Notes under the pieces: generated by a model
What the model was told of the DNA's origin: nothing
Seen by the model: the letters and a program-made list of their open reading frames with translations, nothing else
The model's database searches: none
Shown: piece after piece, positions 44,736 to 57,330 of the stretch
Position numbering within the stretch: the first letter of the stretch is position 1
Layout of the letters: every line of letters starts with the position of its first letter
Program-made: the position numbers and the translations under genes
Assembly: GCA_022495005.1 (NCBI GenBank)
Contig: JAGYXB010001997.1
Location: forward strand, 1,364,001 to 1,428,000
Source: Rhyacophila brunnea
Taxonomy: Eukaryota; Arthropoda; Insecta; Trichoptera; Rhyacophilidae
DNA: 64,000 bases
Reading direction: 5' to 3'

Positions 44736-47700
44736 CAAACGCATCTGCTTCATAGAAAACAGCCACTGCAATTTGTTTTAAAGACATCTTAATTTTCCTC
44801 TCTTTTTACTTTGATGAAAGAAAATAGATTTTTCTTTGACGTCAATATTTGTAAAAATAATATATAGTAATTAATGAAAGTACGCATGGTTATTTTTTTT
44901 AATAATTATATATAAATTATTACAAAGTAAACACAGTAACCGTTTCTTTTTAAAATATTCGTAATACACACATTAACTTTATTAAAATGATGCAATATTA
45001 TATTTTTTTTATTATGTTGCAAGCGTGAATTATAAATTATGAAATACAAATACTTCAGGCTACGTTATCGTATTTTGAAACTACTTAACACACATTCGAG
45101 ATCCAGTTTTTAATTGATCCAATATTCAGGAGTAAACGATATGTTAATAATATTGTGCACGTGGTCATAATATATCAAATTGTCATACACCACGTTTGCA
45201 CAAATTCAATGCGTGGATATATTCACAATCTTATTAAAAACACTGTTAGCTAATCACCAAACTACTTAAGAAAATTAATCACCATGACAATATACAAATT
45301 GTTTATTGACTACTTTTTTCAGCAGCACACAATTTAATATCGTTTAATAACACGTATTGGAGTGTCTCCCTTATGGTTTTATATAATTCGAGCTAATAAC
45401 CTACATATTACATAAGTTAAAGTTAAACCTTTAAATTTTTCTTAATATTCATAGTAAATAATGAAAGAAAACCCTTCGTCAGCTTAATTATTATTTCGAT
45501 AAAAATAAATTGGAAGCCTATAATTATTATTATAATATTAATAATAAATAATAATGTAATAGTATTTTATATTTAACCTTTTACAATTTACAAGATTTAG
45601 TGAAATAGAAATAGTGAAATTAACATTGTAGAAAATACATTCGGTAGATATTTAACAAAAAAACATATAATTACACACTAAATGTTGAAAATTGTCTTTA
45701 AGTAGAGTGGTGTAAAATTCTTGTGGCAGTGGAAGTGACTCATTTCAAACATGTTCAAATATCAAACTTCAAATTCAAACAAAATTATGTTCAAACACTA
45801 CTCCCTACTTCAGTTATAGTATATCAATTTATGGCTACGGCCGTATGTTGTAGCTTAACCACTGGGAAATGCCAAAAGAAATGGCTTATTTCAAAAAAAT
45901 ACTACTTTATTCTCAGTTTAATAATTATTATAAAACAACCATTATTCGTCGGATGTTTATCACACTTTAATGGTCAAAGACGTAGCTTAATAGCATAAAT
46001 GTGTTAATCTTGCCCATTTTTTGAATAATAAAATGCCTAATTCTTGTCAAATTTGGAATCACAAAGATTATCAATATAATTTTTTATCGTAAATATTTCA
46101 CTATAATAATGTCGACATAAATTATACTGATGGTTTTATAAATGCGTTTAAAAATTAATAAATGTAAAAAATCTTAACACCACTGCACATTTATGTACTG
46201 AAATATGACTATATTCTAAAACATTAGAGCGAAAGGTTTAAAAGAATACTATTTTATGTAAAAAAAATACTTTATGCAGTCAGCAAATGTTTAAAATAAA
46301 TATAAAGGATAATAAGGCTTTAAAATTATATAAATAGATTATCTACAACGTTTAATGAATGTCCCGGATCATGCTCTGAAAATGCGATAAATTCTCCATT
46401 TTGACCTACGCGACGCACGTCCCCCCTGAATAAGTATTTTTAATAAACAATCAAATTCAATTCAACAACTCTCTTCGTTATTTTGAATACATATATTATA
46501 TATGCTAAAATAAAAATTTAATTCGAAAAATTGCATTGCTAAATCGAAAACGACATACTTTCTCAAACATTGCAAATTACTCATTCGTTCAAGGATATGT
46601 AGGTGTGCATTTCTCATATTATGTCTGCATACTTTTTCTATAATATGTTTATATGAACATAAGTAATAAAAACAAATTGCAATTTTCGACTTCGCTTATC
46701 CAATAATTAATAATATTATGTTTGTGTTGTGATTTGACTATTTACTTACAACGAAACCTTGCAATCGTATGATTATATGACGTATAGAACAAAACATAAA
46801 AATATGAACATAGAAACATAACCAAAGTAGCCAAAATATTGTCAGAAATAGTTCCATGTCAGCGTGTTTTCGAACAGTCAACTAAGAAACATACATGACA
46901 TAAAAATATTATCTTAAACGAATGTGCGATTGGTATGGATTTGTCCGTACTCTACTTACAAATGATACAAATTGAATCCCAACTTCTTATCCCAATTCTT
47001 ACAACGCATTCGGTGACATCCCGTGTTGGTAGACGGCACGTCACTCGTTGCTTTGGGGTGGCAAATTATAGGTAAATGGCGCAAACGAAGAAACAATTAC
47101 AACTTCTAAAAGCAGTCGCGATTTTCCGTGTTGCGGGCCATGTGGTCGCTTCGTTAAAAAGTACCGAGATAATTCTTTAAAAAAAATCAAAACGAGACCT
47201 CTAATCGTCAAATCCGCACGTACCTTAAATTATCAGCTATTTAATAGTGTGTTTTATCATTCCACCGCTACTATTTGTCCATTTTACCTAGTGCGTTATT
47301 TTCAAGAGGTTTTTTTATCTTGTAATTTGATGATTTCCAGATGAAAAACGAACTAAAATTTATAGTCTAAGAATTTTCAAGATATAATAGAACAAACGGA
47401 GACGAAAAGATAGACAGGCAGAACGTCTTTATTAATATTATCGGTAATATGATGTTGAATGAATCCTTGGGTGAAACACTCTCTACGAATGATTTCACAA
47501 TGTATGGTTTCACTTCGGTGTTCTTACAATTTTTTTTTTTTGTACAAATTGCGAAAGCTTTAAACGAGTGTAACAAAGGGTAGACTTGCAAATATCGAAT
47601 GTCACAGGCACATAATATGTATGTACGTGTAATACTTTGTTATTTGAAATAAATATAACCGTGTTATCCCTCGCTAAGCTTTGTTTTAATCCTGCTTAGG

Positions 47701-47970
47701 TACAAATAAGGAATTTCATTGTGAGGGGAAAAGATTTTAGTTGTTAACTGTTCAGAGTGAGAAAGCTTTGAAAGCTCATTCTTATTATGTCTTTTCGCAA
47801 GTGACGTTTTACGACAACGAAAATAATGAATGTACTTATTCTAATACTTTAATTGTTACATTCATAAATTTACATTATCATAATTATTGACTGTGAGATA
47901 ATTTAATTCATGCTGCGCCCGCAATGACTGAATGGTAACGTATCCACTTGGTCATGAATCTCTGGGCTAT

Positions 47971-48764
47971 TTTACAACGTTTTTCTTAGCTCGTATTCTT
48001 ATTTGACCGGTGGTTCTTTGTCCGGTACAAATCTTGCAATCGATTTTTCACTAACTTCCCGACTAGCTAGACATTTGAAACTTTTATAATATATCAGAAC
48101 ACGATGCCAATGCATTTTTTTAATACTTTTAGCCATAAGTATAATTGAATTCATTTTCAGTTAATTTTATTTTGTATGAAAAGTTATTTCGACACCATTA
48201 TTGGTTGCTAGGGGTCTGGGGTCCTAGCAATGACATTAATATGGATCTGGAAAAACAAATGACACTCACTTTTTTGTCGGGTCTGCCGAATGGCATAATC
48301 TGTTCCTACGCCATTACAATAAAGGTGATATTGCTATAAATTCCCGATGCTTTTTGTCGAGTCTGCCGATTGGTTCGGTTCGAACGGGTTCGCTCAAATT
48401 AACATTGACACTAGGAACACTGTTCTAACGCATTACAATAAAGGTGATATTGCTATAAATTCCCGAAGCGTGATATCGCATAATGGAAATTGCGTGACGT
48501 CTACCTATACATGTGCGAATGTCGCTATGCGCGAGTTTACTTTCTAGCTACTGTACTGAGTGCGTTGTCCATTGATAATGTCATTGGGTCCTAGCAACTA
48601 AATTATTAATTTATACGTGCGTTACAATGGAAATCAATATGACATGTCAAAATGAAATTTCAGTATTATTAAGTACATTTTTTTTGATCGTTTACGCTAG
48701 TCAAGTCAAGTTTATATGATTCAACAGAAAATTTAAAAACGTTCTTTTTATCTTGTAATTATTT
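47971..48764 (+). repeat. Unclassified repeat, copy 3, interrupted by a MITE
   Basis: Left half 47,971-48,227 (ACGTTTTTCTTAGCTCGTAT ... TATTGGTTGCTAGGGG) and right half 48,587-48,764 (GGTCCTAGCAACTAAATTAT ... TTCTTTTTATCTTGTAATTA) together equal the uninterrupted copies at 11.3 and 37.1 kb. The gap is a 359-bp insertion plus its duplication, so the empty site can be read directly from the other copies. Confidence 0.85.
48228..48586 (+). mobile_element. Miniature hAT, family E, nested copy
   Basis: Starts CAATGACATTAATATGGA and ends TCCATTGATAATGTCATTG. An exact 8-bp TSD GGTCCTAG (48,220-48,227 and 48,587-48,594) lies within the host repeat, where the empty copies have this sequence once. It is the inverse of 20,827-21,191 and shares the internal doubling. 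An open frame across it has no relation to known proteins. Confidence 0.96.
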
Positions 48765-49947
48765 TATTACGTGTTTGGACTTTTTGTCGCACCGTAAAGG
48801 TAGTCAAAGTCCACACTCGCGGATTGTAGATCCAATGAAAAAATGTACGTAGGTGAACCCATCGTATGGTTATTTGGAAACTTCGTAATATTTCGATTAC
48901 CTTCTTTGTTACTATCGTCTAAATTTAAAACGCTATGTTGCATAAATCAATAAATAATTAATTACCTGACTGAAGCTTATAACCACATTAGCCGTTTGCG
49001 AATTGATCGATATAACATAATATATTGATCATATTTAGTGTGTAGGTACCTACTGATTTTTTTTTATGAATTCCTTAATTTATTAACCATTATGATTTTT
49101 GAGAGAAAGGGATATTTTTCACATTGGTAACACATTATTTTAAATCAAAACATATATAACATAAACCCAAAGAACAAATACCTGTAAAATAATTCTCATA
49201 AAAACTTTAATTGTCATTAAATTTAATTAAACATATCTATCGCTCATTATTCGTGACGTAAAATATAATATATAATACAACACGTGTTTCGTACATACAG
49301 TAAATATAATTGACAATGTATAAAACATCGAGTAAACGCAGAATTTATTTAAATCAATTAAATTGTTATCATTGTTTTCCGCAATTTTCGGTTTGACAAT
49401 GCATGAATAAAATGCTAATGGCTGCACGATTTTCATTCATTTTTTTCAAACATTGATCTGTAGTTACCTCATTTAGTTTTAGCGAATAAAACTGGCGATA
49501 AATTGGCATCGGGAATTCCCGAAAAGTACCGATAGGCGATAATGATGATTGAACCCTCGTCTATCAAGTGCAGATGCGTGAAATTTACCACTCAGCCATG
49601 ACATCGGTGACCAGAGCCAGCTTTGCTTATTATCCTATAATGAATTATGAATAATCGTTAAACTACGCTATAAAATCTTTATTTTTGTGTCATGTACCTT
49701 AGTGTTTTTTTTGCCAATTTTTTGAAAATTTACTAGTCATCCAGTTTCCAAAAATCACATCTCGTACGAGCGACAAGCTTTAAAGCTTTTTAAAAATTAA
49801 ATTAAATTGCCAGTTTTCTTTCATAAAAAAACAGTCCAAACAAATTTATCTGAAAGCAAAAATTTCTATTGGCATCTCATAAAATTTATAACAAGGGTAT
49901 TACATCTGATTTTAAATGGATATTTTCAATTAAGAAGATATATAAAA
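48765..49947. other. AT-rich DNA, no gene seen
   Basis: No supported gene. A tRNA-like sequence is listed separately at 49,550-49,615. Confidence 0.35.
49550..49615 (-). mobile_element. Isolated tRNA-like sequence, probable SINE head remnant
   Basis: Minus strand: CATGGCTGAGTGGTAAATTT (A box TGGCTGAGTGGTAA) and GAGGGTTCAATCA (B-box-like). The acceptor arms do not pair convincingly and no 3' body is recognised, so it is not called a tRNA gene. Confidence 0.3.
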
Positions 49948-50112
49948 GGACACATCATGGTGCAATGCGTAGGGCAATAGCCTTTCATCCGGGAGTTTCG
50001 GGTTCGTATCCCGGTGAAGTCACAATATATTTATGTGATTTTCTCAAAGTCTGGGTGTTTGTGATTGTTTTACTTATATTACCAAATACACCACTGTTTC
50101 ACTACACTGTTA
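49948..50112 (+). mobile_element. tRNA-derived SINE, family S1
   Basis: GGACACATCATGGTGCAATG then CGTAGGGCAATAGCC (A-box region), B box GGGTTCGTATCCC, and the body ATTTATGTGATTTTCTCAAA, GTCTGGGTGTTTGTGATTGT, matching 19,167-19,359. Possible flanking repeats GAAGATATATA and AGAATATATATA differ by small indels. Confidence 0.85.
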
Positions 50113-51844
50113 TAAAGAATATATATACTTATATATAGTTTTTAAATTCAAATCATTTCTTAGAGAAAAAAATCACTAATTTTACCAAGAAAATCTGGTT
50201 AAAGCAACGAGCAAAATGAAATCTAGAAATTTTATTTTGCCTCTTTTTTCCTGGTATATTTTTTAGACAACAATTGACAACACGGACAACGTGTGTACTT
50301 TATTATACAAGGCAGTGGTGATGACTAGATCATAATATATATAATAAACAATTCATTAATGAACATAATAGTGCACACTTGGATAGTTAACACATTCTAT
50401 AAAATATACATGTGACATAGACCGAAATCAAGTCGTCGGTGGCTTTGAGCGAATGACATGCCGCTTATAATGGGTTTGATTTGTGAATAGTTCTTTTTTT
50501 ATTTGCTTCTTATCACTATGGTAGCATTTTTCATATACGTTATGACTACATTCGAACAATCTCATAGAAAATATTCGTCATCATTGCAATCATATAGATG
50601 TCGCTTGTGGCTCGAGATGGTAAATGCCAAGAGAGGTACAGGAGCCATGTTTAGCTCTATGAAAAATCAGTCGGTTTATGTATTATTTTTTATAATTTTC
50701 ATGAGACCCCACCATGACGAAGATGAACATATTTACATACTTTAAAACGCACCATTTTATTTTTCTAAAAACACCTATGTTATTTTTGTTTTATTTAAAT
50801 ATATATGGTAGATAGGTAGTCACAGTACTGACCTGCGTTTTCTCCGGTAATGTCCAAAAATAATTTATGAATCGGTAAGCTAATTCCCGCCTTATTTTTA
50901 AACCAATGAAGCGCAGTAAACAAAATAAGAGGTAAAAAAAGAAATCCATTTATGCCGGGATATTACTCATGATGATCAATTTCAAATTCATCCTCACCAT
51001 GCAATAAATTAGATGTTAAATCTAGCTATTTAGTTACTTCCGTTAATACTCGAAGCCATGGGAATCGCCACTAACTACACTCAACCTAATAATTTTCTAC
51101 AAACGCGTTTTCTACAAGTTTCAATTTTCGAATGTCAAAATTCTCTCAATTATACTCTCAATACATAATTAAAGTATGTTCATATTCAATTAGATAACAC
51201 ACAAAATTAAACAAAGTAGCATTCTTTATTGAATATATTATTATGTAATATGTAATGTTTAGTTAATATACAAGAAACATATCTACCAGAAAGAGAAAAT
51301 CTTTACAATATACCTAATTATTATATAAATATCGTCACATCAATACTACAACTAGATAACTTGATTTTCACTGTTTTAGGGATAACTATTGAATATGATT
51401 CTACATTTATTTCTCTACAAAATGATAAAACTAGGTAAGTCAGAAGTTAATGGGAACTGTATTAATTTTGTGTTCGAAAATATTAGATACATACCTTTAA
51501 AACCGTAAATGCATTAAAGAAAATAATAATATATATTCTATTTTTTCATACAATTGAACATTATTTGATTGTTCCCAATTAGATAAGCACACTTTCCATT
51601 GTTGTTAAAGATAGTAATTATAGCCTAGATTTATCTTAATCAAGTAAAGTTTAAATTCCATTTTTCCAACAATGAGCGTCAGAGTTATCTAGTTGTAGTA
51701 ATGAGATGACGATAATACCTATATATTTGTAACTAGTTAACCAGACGTGATATGATATAATATTTCAAGGATGCCTCCAATCAAAACTGGTTATACCTAT
51801 TGTGAATATACATAATTTGAAAATACCACAGATTAATACCTACT
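50113..51844. other. AT-rich DNA, no gene seen
   Basis: No supported gene or element in 1.7 kb; short frames only, none with signals of an exon. Confidence 0.4.
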
Positions 51845-51945
51845 AGAAAAAATCTTTTTTGAAAAATATCGACGTCCGACAGGAATTGAACATAATATAA
51901 CCACTGGATTCGCGTCAATGAGCTTGTTTTCAAATTTATTATGTG
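51845..51945 (-). mobile_element. tRNA-like SINE, family S3, copy 3 (decayed)
   Basis: ATCGACGTCCGACAGGAATT and CCACTGGATTCGCGTCAATG correspond to positions in 32,205-32,350. A fragment related to the neighbouring fold-back element (AATGTTACATTCTTAGATCT) follows at 51,960, repeating the order seen at 32.2-32.6 kb. Confidence 0.45.
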
Positions 51946-52027
51946 TGTTCAATATAAAGAATGTTACATTCTTAGATCTTGTGAATTATTCATTTTTTCG
52001 AAGTTTCAATGATTTATAAAAACTATG

Positions 52028-52318
52028 CAGGTCATGGCCCCCACATCCTGAAGCGGTCCCCAAGGCTAGGATCTTTGTCGGGCCTCCCTACCTACCGCAA
52101 AGGTTAAACGCAATGTAACGCTCCATAGTAGCGTTTTCCAAATGTCGTTGACGGTAAAATTAAGGGTCTTTAGTGTATTTTTAATACTTACATCCACTTG
52201 AATTAAAGAGTTATCAAGTAATGACACAATTAAAAATTACACCACACATCGACTCGCCATGCCGGGCCCCCAGGCTAGAGCCCTGTCAGCCTCCCTCCTT
52301 GTGGGGGCCATGATGTAG
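52028..52318. mobile_element. GC-rich MITE
   Basis: Left CAGGTCATGGCCCCCACATC and right (reverse complement) CTACATCATGGCCCCCACAA form terminal inverted repeats. Further inside, CAAGGCTAGGATCTTTGTCG pairs loosely with the complement of CCAGGCTAGAGCCCTGTCAG. No matching TSD. 291 bp, noncoding. Confidence 0.65.
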
Positions 52319-53023
52319 GTACCCGATTAAATATATTATTTGAAGAATAACATGTGTTTAAAAATAATTTTATTTTCCAGATAGTATCAAATAAAAAAAT
52401 ACTTATCAGTGCTATGTGAAGATTAACATTTTACATAAAATAGCTGTTCATTTTCACGTAAGAATTCACGCAACGCCTTGAAATCAATATCGCTATCAAA
52501 TTTAATTTAATATACTACTCTCGTTTACGGTGGAAGGTTTTTATTGTTTCTCAGAATCTCACATAAAATATTAAAGCCCATCGACATTTTCCAAATGTCG
52601 AATAATACCTACAGCATCTCGTATATCACCCTCACAGCAACAAACATTGTTATAGCAACTATAGTCTTACCAACGTGTGAAGGCGGGAACCGGATGTGGC
52701 TATACGTTGGAAAAATAGTCAGTATTGCCATTACTATGGGAAAAAAATCCTAATAAAATTAGTTTTTTCAAAATAATATTTTTATTATCAGTCATAAATG
52801 AGGCGTATTGATTGAATTAAAAGGTTTTACCTACTCCAGATTATAGATTGAGGTTCGAAAGGAAAATATATCGCTAAAGCTACATTATACGTAGAATTTT
52901 GAACTTATTTATTAAATGAATGAGATATGTTAATTAATAGCACTTACAGTAAATAAGTAATTATACTGAATAAAGTAACTAACTACTTAACAATAATTGT
53001 CTTGTCAAATCTGAACTATATTG
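52319..53023. other. No gene supported
   Basis: AT-rich. A 69-codon plus frame at 52,544-52,753 lacks any exon signal I can defend. Confidence 0.35.
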
Positions 53024-53031
53024 CTTATAGT

Positions 53032-53785
53032 TAGGGAATCCAATCCCGAGCCAAAATTCTGATCCCGGGATTTCGGGATTACAATCTGACAATCCCGGGA
53101 TCCCGGGACTGGTCCCGGGATTGGCATTTTTTTCCATTGTTAATATAAAAAATTTATATTTACAAATAACATTGATAAAATCGGTCATAAATAAATCTAG
53201 TATAATTTATACTATTTAAGACATTTATTGTTAATATTGTATACGTCCAATCTTGGACATACACAAGTTTAATGGAGTAAATAATATTGTAATATAAATA
53301 ATAATGTGAATTTAATATGAGATTGCTGTTTCTGATAGTAAAGACATAATGAATGTATTAGCAAGATTTAAAATAGTAAAGCAAATAATCATGGCGTACT
53401 TATGGCCTTTCCGCTTCATAAATCTAATTAATCAACCAAATATGAAACTGCCGTAAAAAGTATGATATCATGGTGGAATTACTTTGTTAAAAGTGCGAAG
53501 CATTGTTTTGTTCCAATCTTTCTCATTATTAATAATTTATGTGAAAAAAATAAAATGAATCGGCAACCTACACATGGGTATAAATCAAACTTCATTCAAA
53601 CTCAGTTTATTTCTAATGTAGTTATTTTTTATTAAAAGTTTTTTTTTCTGTTATATTTTCGCTTTTATTTTATTTTCCATAAAAATTTATAAAAAAATCA
53701 ATCCCGAAATCCCGGGATTATGTTTATCAATCCCGGGATTCATAGGTATCGAAAATATCTCGGGATCCCGGGATTGGAATCCCTA
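53032..53785. mobile_element. hAT-like element, family G, CCCGGGAT-rich ends
   Basis: Starts TAGGGAATCCAATCCCGAG and ends GGGATTGGAATCCCTA. The exact 8-bp TSD CTTATAGT is at 53,024-53,031 and 53,786-53,793. About 110 bp at each end is packed with AATCCCGGGATT-type palindromes; the middle is AT-rich. Noncoding, 754 bp. Confidence 0.93.
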
Positions 53786-54321
53786 CTTATAGTGTTGTGT
53801 CTATCAGTATCCAAATTTATCTGTCATAAACAAGCCCGAAAATTAATATTGCTGTATTAAAAATAATACAGTATGATGAAATAAAATCCGAAAAGAAAAT
53901 GTTGCCAATGAAATTCTTTAGTTCCATAATGAAATTATTTTGTCTACTCTAATATTTTTTTATCTCATCATGTAGTTTGTTTTTCATTCAATTATTTAGT
54001 GTCTTAGTTTTCAAGTTTTTTGTATGTATCGTATAATAAAATACGTCATACGTGTTATATATTATATGATTGTATTTATACTTACATGTTATGTTCTCAA
54101 TACAGATGAAGAGTTTTCAGAATTCCATAAAATTAAAAAAAAAATTCACTTTCAACTCTATTTTGAATATTATCGTTATAAACAAAATATATATTTTAAG
54201 TCAATACTCACGAAAGTTTTCCTACCAATCAAGTCATTTGAACGCCTGAATGATATTTTCAAAAGTCACCTCTCATTGTGTCTTACGGGAAAGTTATTCA
54301 CCCAATATGTGCTCGTAATTC

Positions 54322-54516
54322 TTAAGTAAGTATTGGGGCATAGGGCAAGTACGGGTCACGCCACTTCCCTCGGTCTATCGCCAACTCTCGTGCCTCCCGC
54401 CATGCGAGATCTGCAGCGCGTAAATCGCTTTTGTAGCACGGAAGGCCCGGCCACGGGCAATGGAACCCTCGAGGTTGTGCCACAGGGGTATGGAGTGTTA
54501 TATGCACTGGTGGCAT
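54322..54516 (-). pseudogene. Probable LINE C-terminal remnant
   Basis: A GC-rich patch whose minus-strand frame reads SDLRAADLAWREARELAIDR then GKWRDPYL. LAIDRGKWR matches the DR..WR signature near the end of many insect LINE proteins (compare ELAVDRGDWRRFL at 23.3 kb). The rest is too diverged to place. Confidence 0.4.
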
Positions 54517-54539
54517 CCGTCCTAGTTACATGAAGTATC

Positions 54540-55924
54540 TTTTCACGATTACTGAGGGCTGCTGTGTCCGTTCACGAACTCTAGTGTTTCTAGCGATTTG
54601 ATAATATATACACTTACCTTTGTTTTAGCTCGTCCTTCCAATCTTTAGAATATGCAATAGAATTCCGCTAATTTTTTTTTTGCGTTCAAAATGACCGAGA
54701 GCTTTTTTGAGCTTTCCTTCATGTTTCCTTTTATATTGAAATGTCTATATTACCTATAAGTCTTATAACAGCATTATCGTGTAAAAATGTAGAAGAATTA
54801 TAATTAGGGGATGCTAATACCAACACTTTAACTCATGTTACTGTGTATAAGAATATTTTATTGAATTTGTTAGGTACTATGTAAGCTTGCAAGGCTGGTT
54901 ACTTTGTGTGGGCGGCTTATTTTTGGAGACGATTTATTTATTGTGGCTACAAATTGTTTGTTGCTGAGCCGCATTTTGCCGACGAGAAATTTGCACATAG
55001 AAAAATCCTACGCTTTTAATATAAGACATACTTAGATCCAATTTTGTATCGCTCTCGGGAAAATTGTTCTTTTTTCGGACAAGTCCCTTCATCTTTTATG
55101 ACCTAATAAAGTCAATTATGTCAGTGAACAGTTTTCTTGGAATTCTGATGTCTCTTGTTATCGGTTTATTTAATCAATCAATGTGTAATTGGGTTGACCT
55201 TGCTATATTTAGAATATATTATTATTTTTATAGAAATATGACGCGTTTAAAGTATGCCATTTGTAACTCATGAAATTTGATATCGCGAATTCAGATTATA
55301 ATTGGGTGTAAAATACGATAAGAAAATGTAGTTAATACTGCAGTGGTGAAGACTGACTTTTTGAAATAGGTAGGTTATGGGAGTCATGGTGCATACCTAA
55401 GTACTTGTCATACATACTTACGGGCCTTAATAATAGTACCTGATAATAAGTACCAACTACTGATAAATAGGCATACACTAATTAAATGTCAACGTAAAAT
55501 TAATTAAATAGATGGTGCTAGTAAGTTTTTTAAATTTAATAATTATAATTATATAAAAATATAACTTCAATTTTATTCATTTTTTAAATAAGTACCTGAA
55601 ATTTAATTTAATTCAACAGCGTAGAAAAAACTATTTTGCAATGGTCTATTATTAAATTATTTACTTGGGGGCTGATTATGAAAAACATTCAAATTTAGTG
55701 CAATTTATCTGTTGCGATAATTTTCCGGTAGATACCCTGATTTATTAAATTGATACATTTACGTTGGTACAGATTATTACAGCCTTTAAACACGTGAGTA
55801 TTGAATTTGTGGCGTAGATAGATAGGTATATTGCGACAATTATCACCTATACCTATCGAAGCCTTTGTTTATATGTTACTATATTATAATATACCTATCA
55901 TTTTGCCATGTAATAGAGTTCGCT
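54540..55924. other. AT-rich DNA, no gene seen
   Basis: No supported gene or repeat. Confidence 0.4.
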
Positions 55925-55930
55925 GAAAAC

Positions 55931-56022
55931 CTCTAATAGAAATAGGCTGGACACATAGCTCGAAGAAGGGACAATCACTGGAGAAATCTAGTGGAAGACG
56001 ATGACGATGATGATGATATAAT
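55931..56022 (+). pseudogene. LINE 3' tip with GAT-repeat tail
   Basis: One frame reads ARRRDNHWRNLVEDDDDDD, matching the A.DR..WR.LVE end of insect LINE proteins. The final aspartates are encoded by a GACGATGACGATGATGATGA microsatellite, which in this family replaces a poly-A tail. Only the last ~90 bp are present. Confidence 0.6.
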
Positions 56023-56982
56023 TATCATATTATTTCATTAGTTCACTAGTGGCTTTGTCCTCGTCAAATTACATTGTCGACTGATCTGTTACCTACGTCA
56101 TCAAAAATGTCATTATAATTAGACGACATCTATCTGTCTTTTGACAAACTATTCTAATTTAACCAAAAGTTCCTACAGTTGACTATCTTTGAGAGATTCT
56201 GCAGTCAGTATATTCAATCAGCATACACACTTTATTTCTCACAATAGCAAAAAGAAGTACTTACAAATATGAAATATATATGTATATCATTTTTGAAACA
56301 GATTTGAAATTTTGATAGCGATGGTAATTTCAGTAGGCAGTTCTGTTTAGTTGAATAAAATAAATAGTATTTATGTCGCATAGACGTCACTCCACCACAA
56401 CCATACTTAATAGTTTCACATATCCGTTGTAGCCTGCGAACAAACGAATTAAAAATATTATATTACAAGATCCATAAAAAATGCCGGACCTACCGCAACA
56501 TAATAGTGCCAGAGCAAGGCTCGCCGTCTGCCATATTATTTTATTATTTACACACGTCTCAAATAAGACGTCACATTCGGCGTTATGAATTATATGAATT
56601 TCTGACTTTTATGATCGAGGAAACGGTTGGGTGAGACCACGTGCTTGGCGGAACGTGCGTGCAAAACGCTGACCCATTTATAATTAGCCTGCGCGTCTAG
56701 CGAAAGACCTCACTCGGATGATTAATCATTATCGAATTTTATTCATTCATCAATGATTACGTGAGAAACCACTGTGATGACGTGTATACTCTAATCATTA
56801 TTTTATTCAGTCTTGTAAAAAGGTCGAAACTAGAATACAAGCGGACCAAATAATCAATCATTAAATAATTAATTATTTATCAACAGTAACATTTAATATA
56901 AAGCGGGGTTTCTTAACCTTTTTATCTGTAATCCAAATTATTAGATTATGGTAATAACTCCGCAAAATCTTTGGACCCACGT

Positions 56983-57330
56983 TGGAAAATGGGAACTACA
57001 GAATAAAAATGAACCACGAGCTGGAAGAGCTGATTGAACAGCAAACAATCATAACATACTGTAAGTCCCAAAGACTACGATGGACGGGACATGTGGAGCG
57101 AATGCCTGAAGTTAGAGGCCAAGGATCATGACGAAGTGGCTACCCCAACGGAAGAGACCCAGATGCCGTCCAAGAAGGAGATGGGCTGACGCCGTAGAAG
57201 TGGACTGGCTTCATATAGGAAGACCCGGTAACTGGAGAAGTGTGGCGAGAAACCGGAGTGAGTGGAGAGCGGTTGTGGAGAAGGCCAAATCCCACCCCGG
57301 GATGTAGCGCCGTGGAAGAAGAAGAAGAAT
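56983..57330 (+). pseudogene. LINE 3' end, frameshifted sister copy
   Basis: Matches 27,945-28,300 in reverse complement: GGGAACTACAGAATAAAAAT, GAGCTGATTGAACAGCAAAC, CGATGGACGGGACATGTGGA and ATGTAGCGCCGTGGAAGAAG. Translation gives NGNYRIKMNHELEELIEQQT and RLRWTGHVERMPEVR. At 57,117 GCGCC of the 28-kb copy has become GGCC here, shifting the frame. It lies between HAT-like flanks (CGGGGTTTCTTAACCTTTTT and CGCGACCCAAAA), suggesting insertion into an older DNA transposon. Confidence 0.88.

Larger units (their letters stand above)
43461..47970. other. Very AT-rich 4.5 kb, no gene seen
   Basis: Apart from the small repeat fragments at 44,342-44,735 I see no element or supported coding region. A frame of about 90 codons at 45,723-45,998 has no recognisable feature. 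The composition fits intron or untranslated sequence. Confidence 0.4.

Noticed and set aside
49948..50030. tRNA gene
   Set aside because: A and B boxes are present, but the sequence continues into the S1 SINE body and the arms do not pair as a tRNA. The same applies to the heads at 19.3, 40.8, 42.0, 33.9, 38.7 and 63.1 kb.
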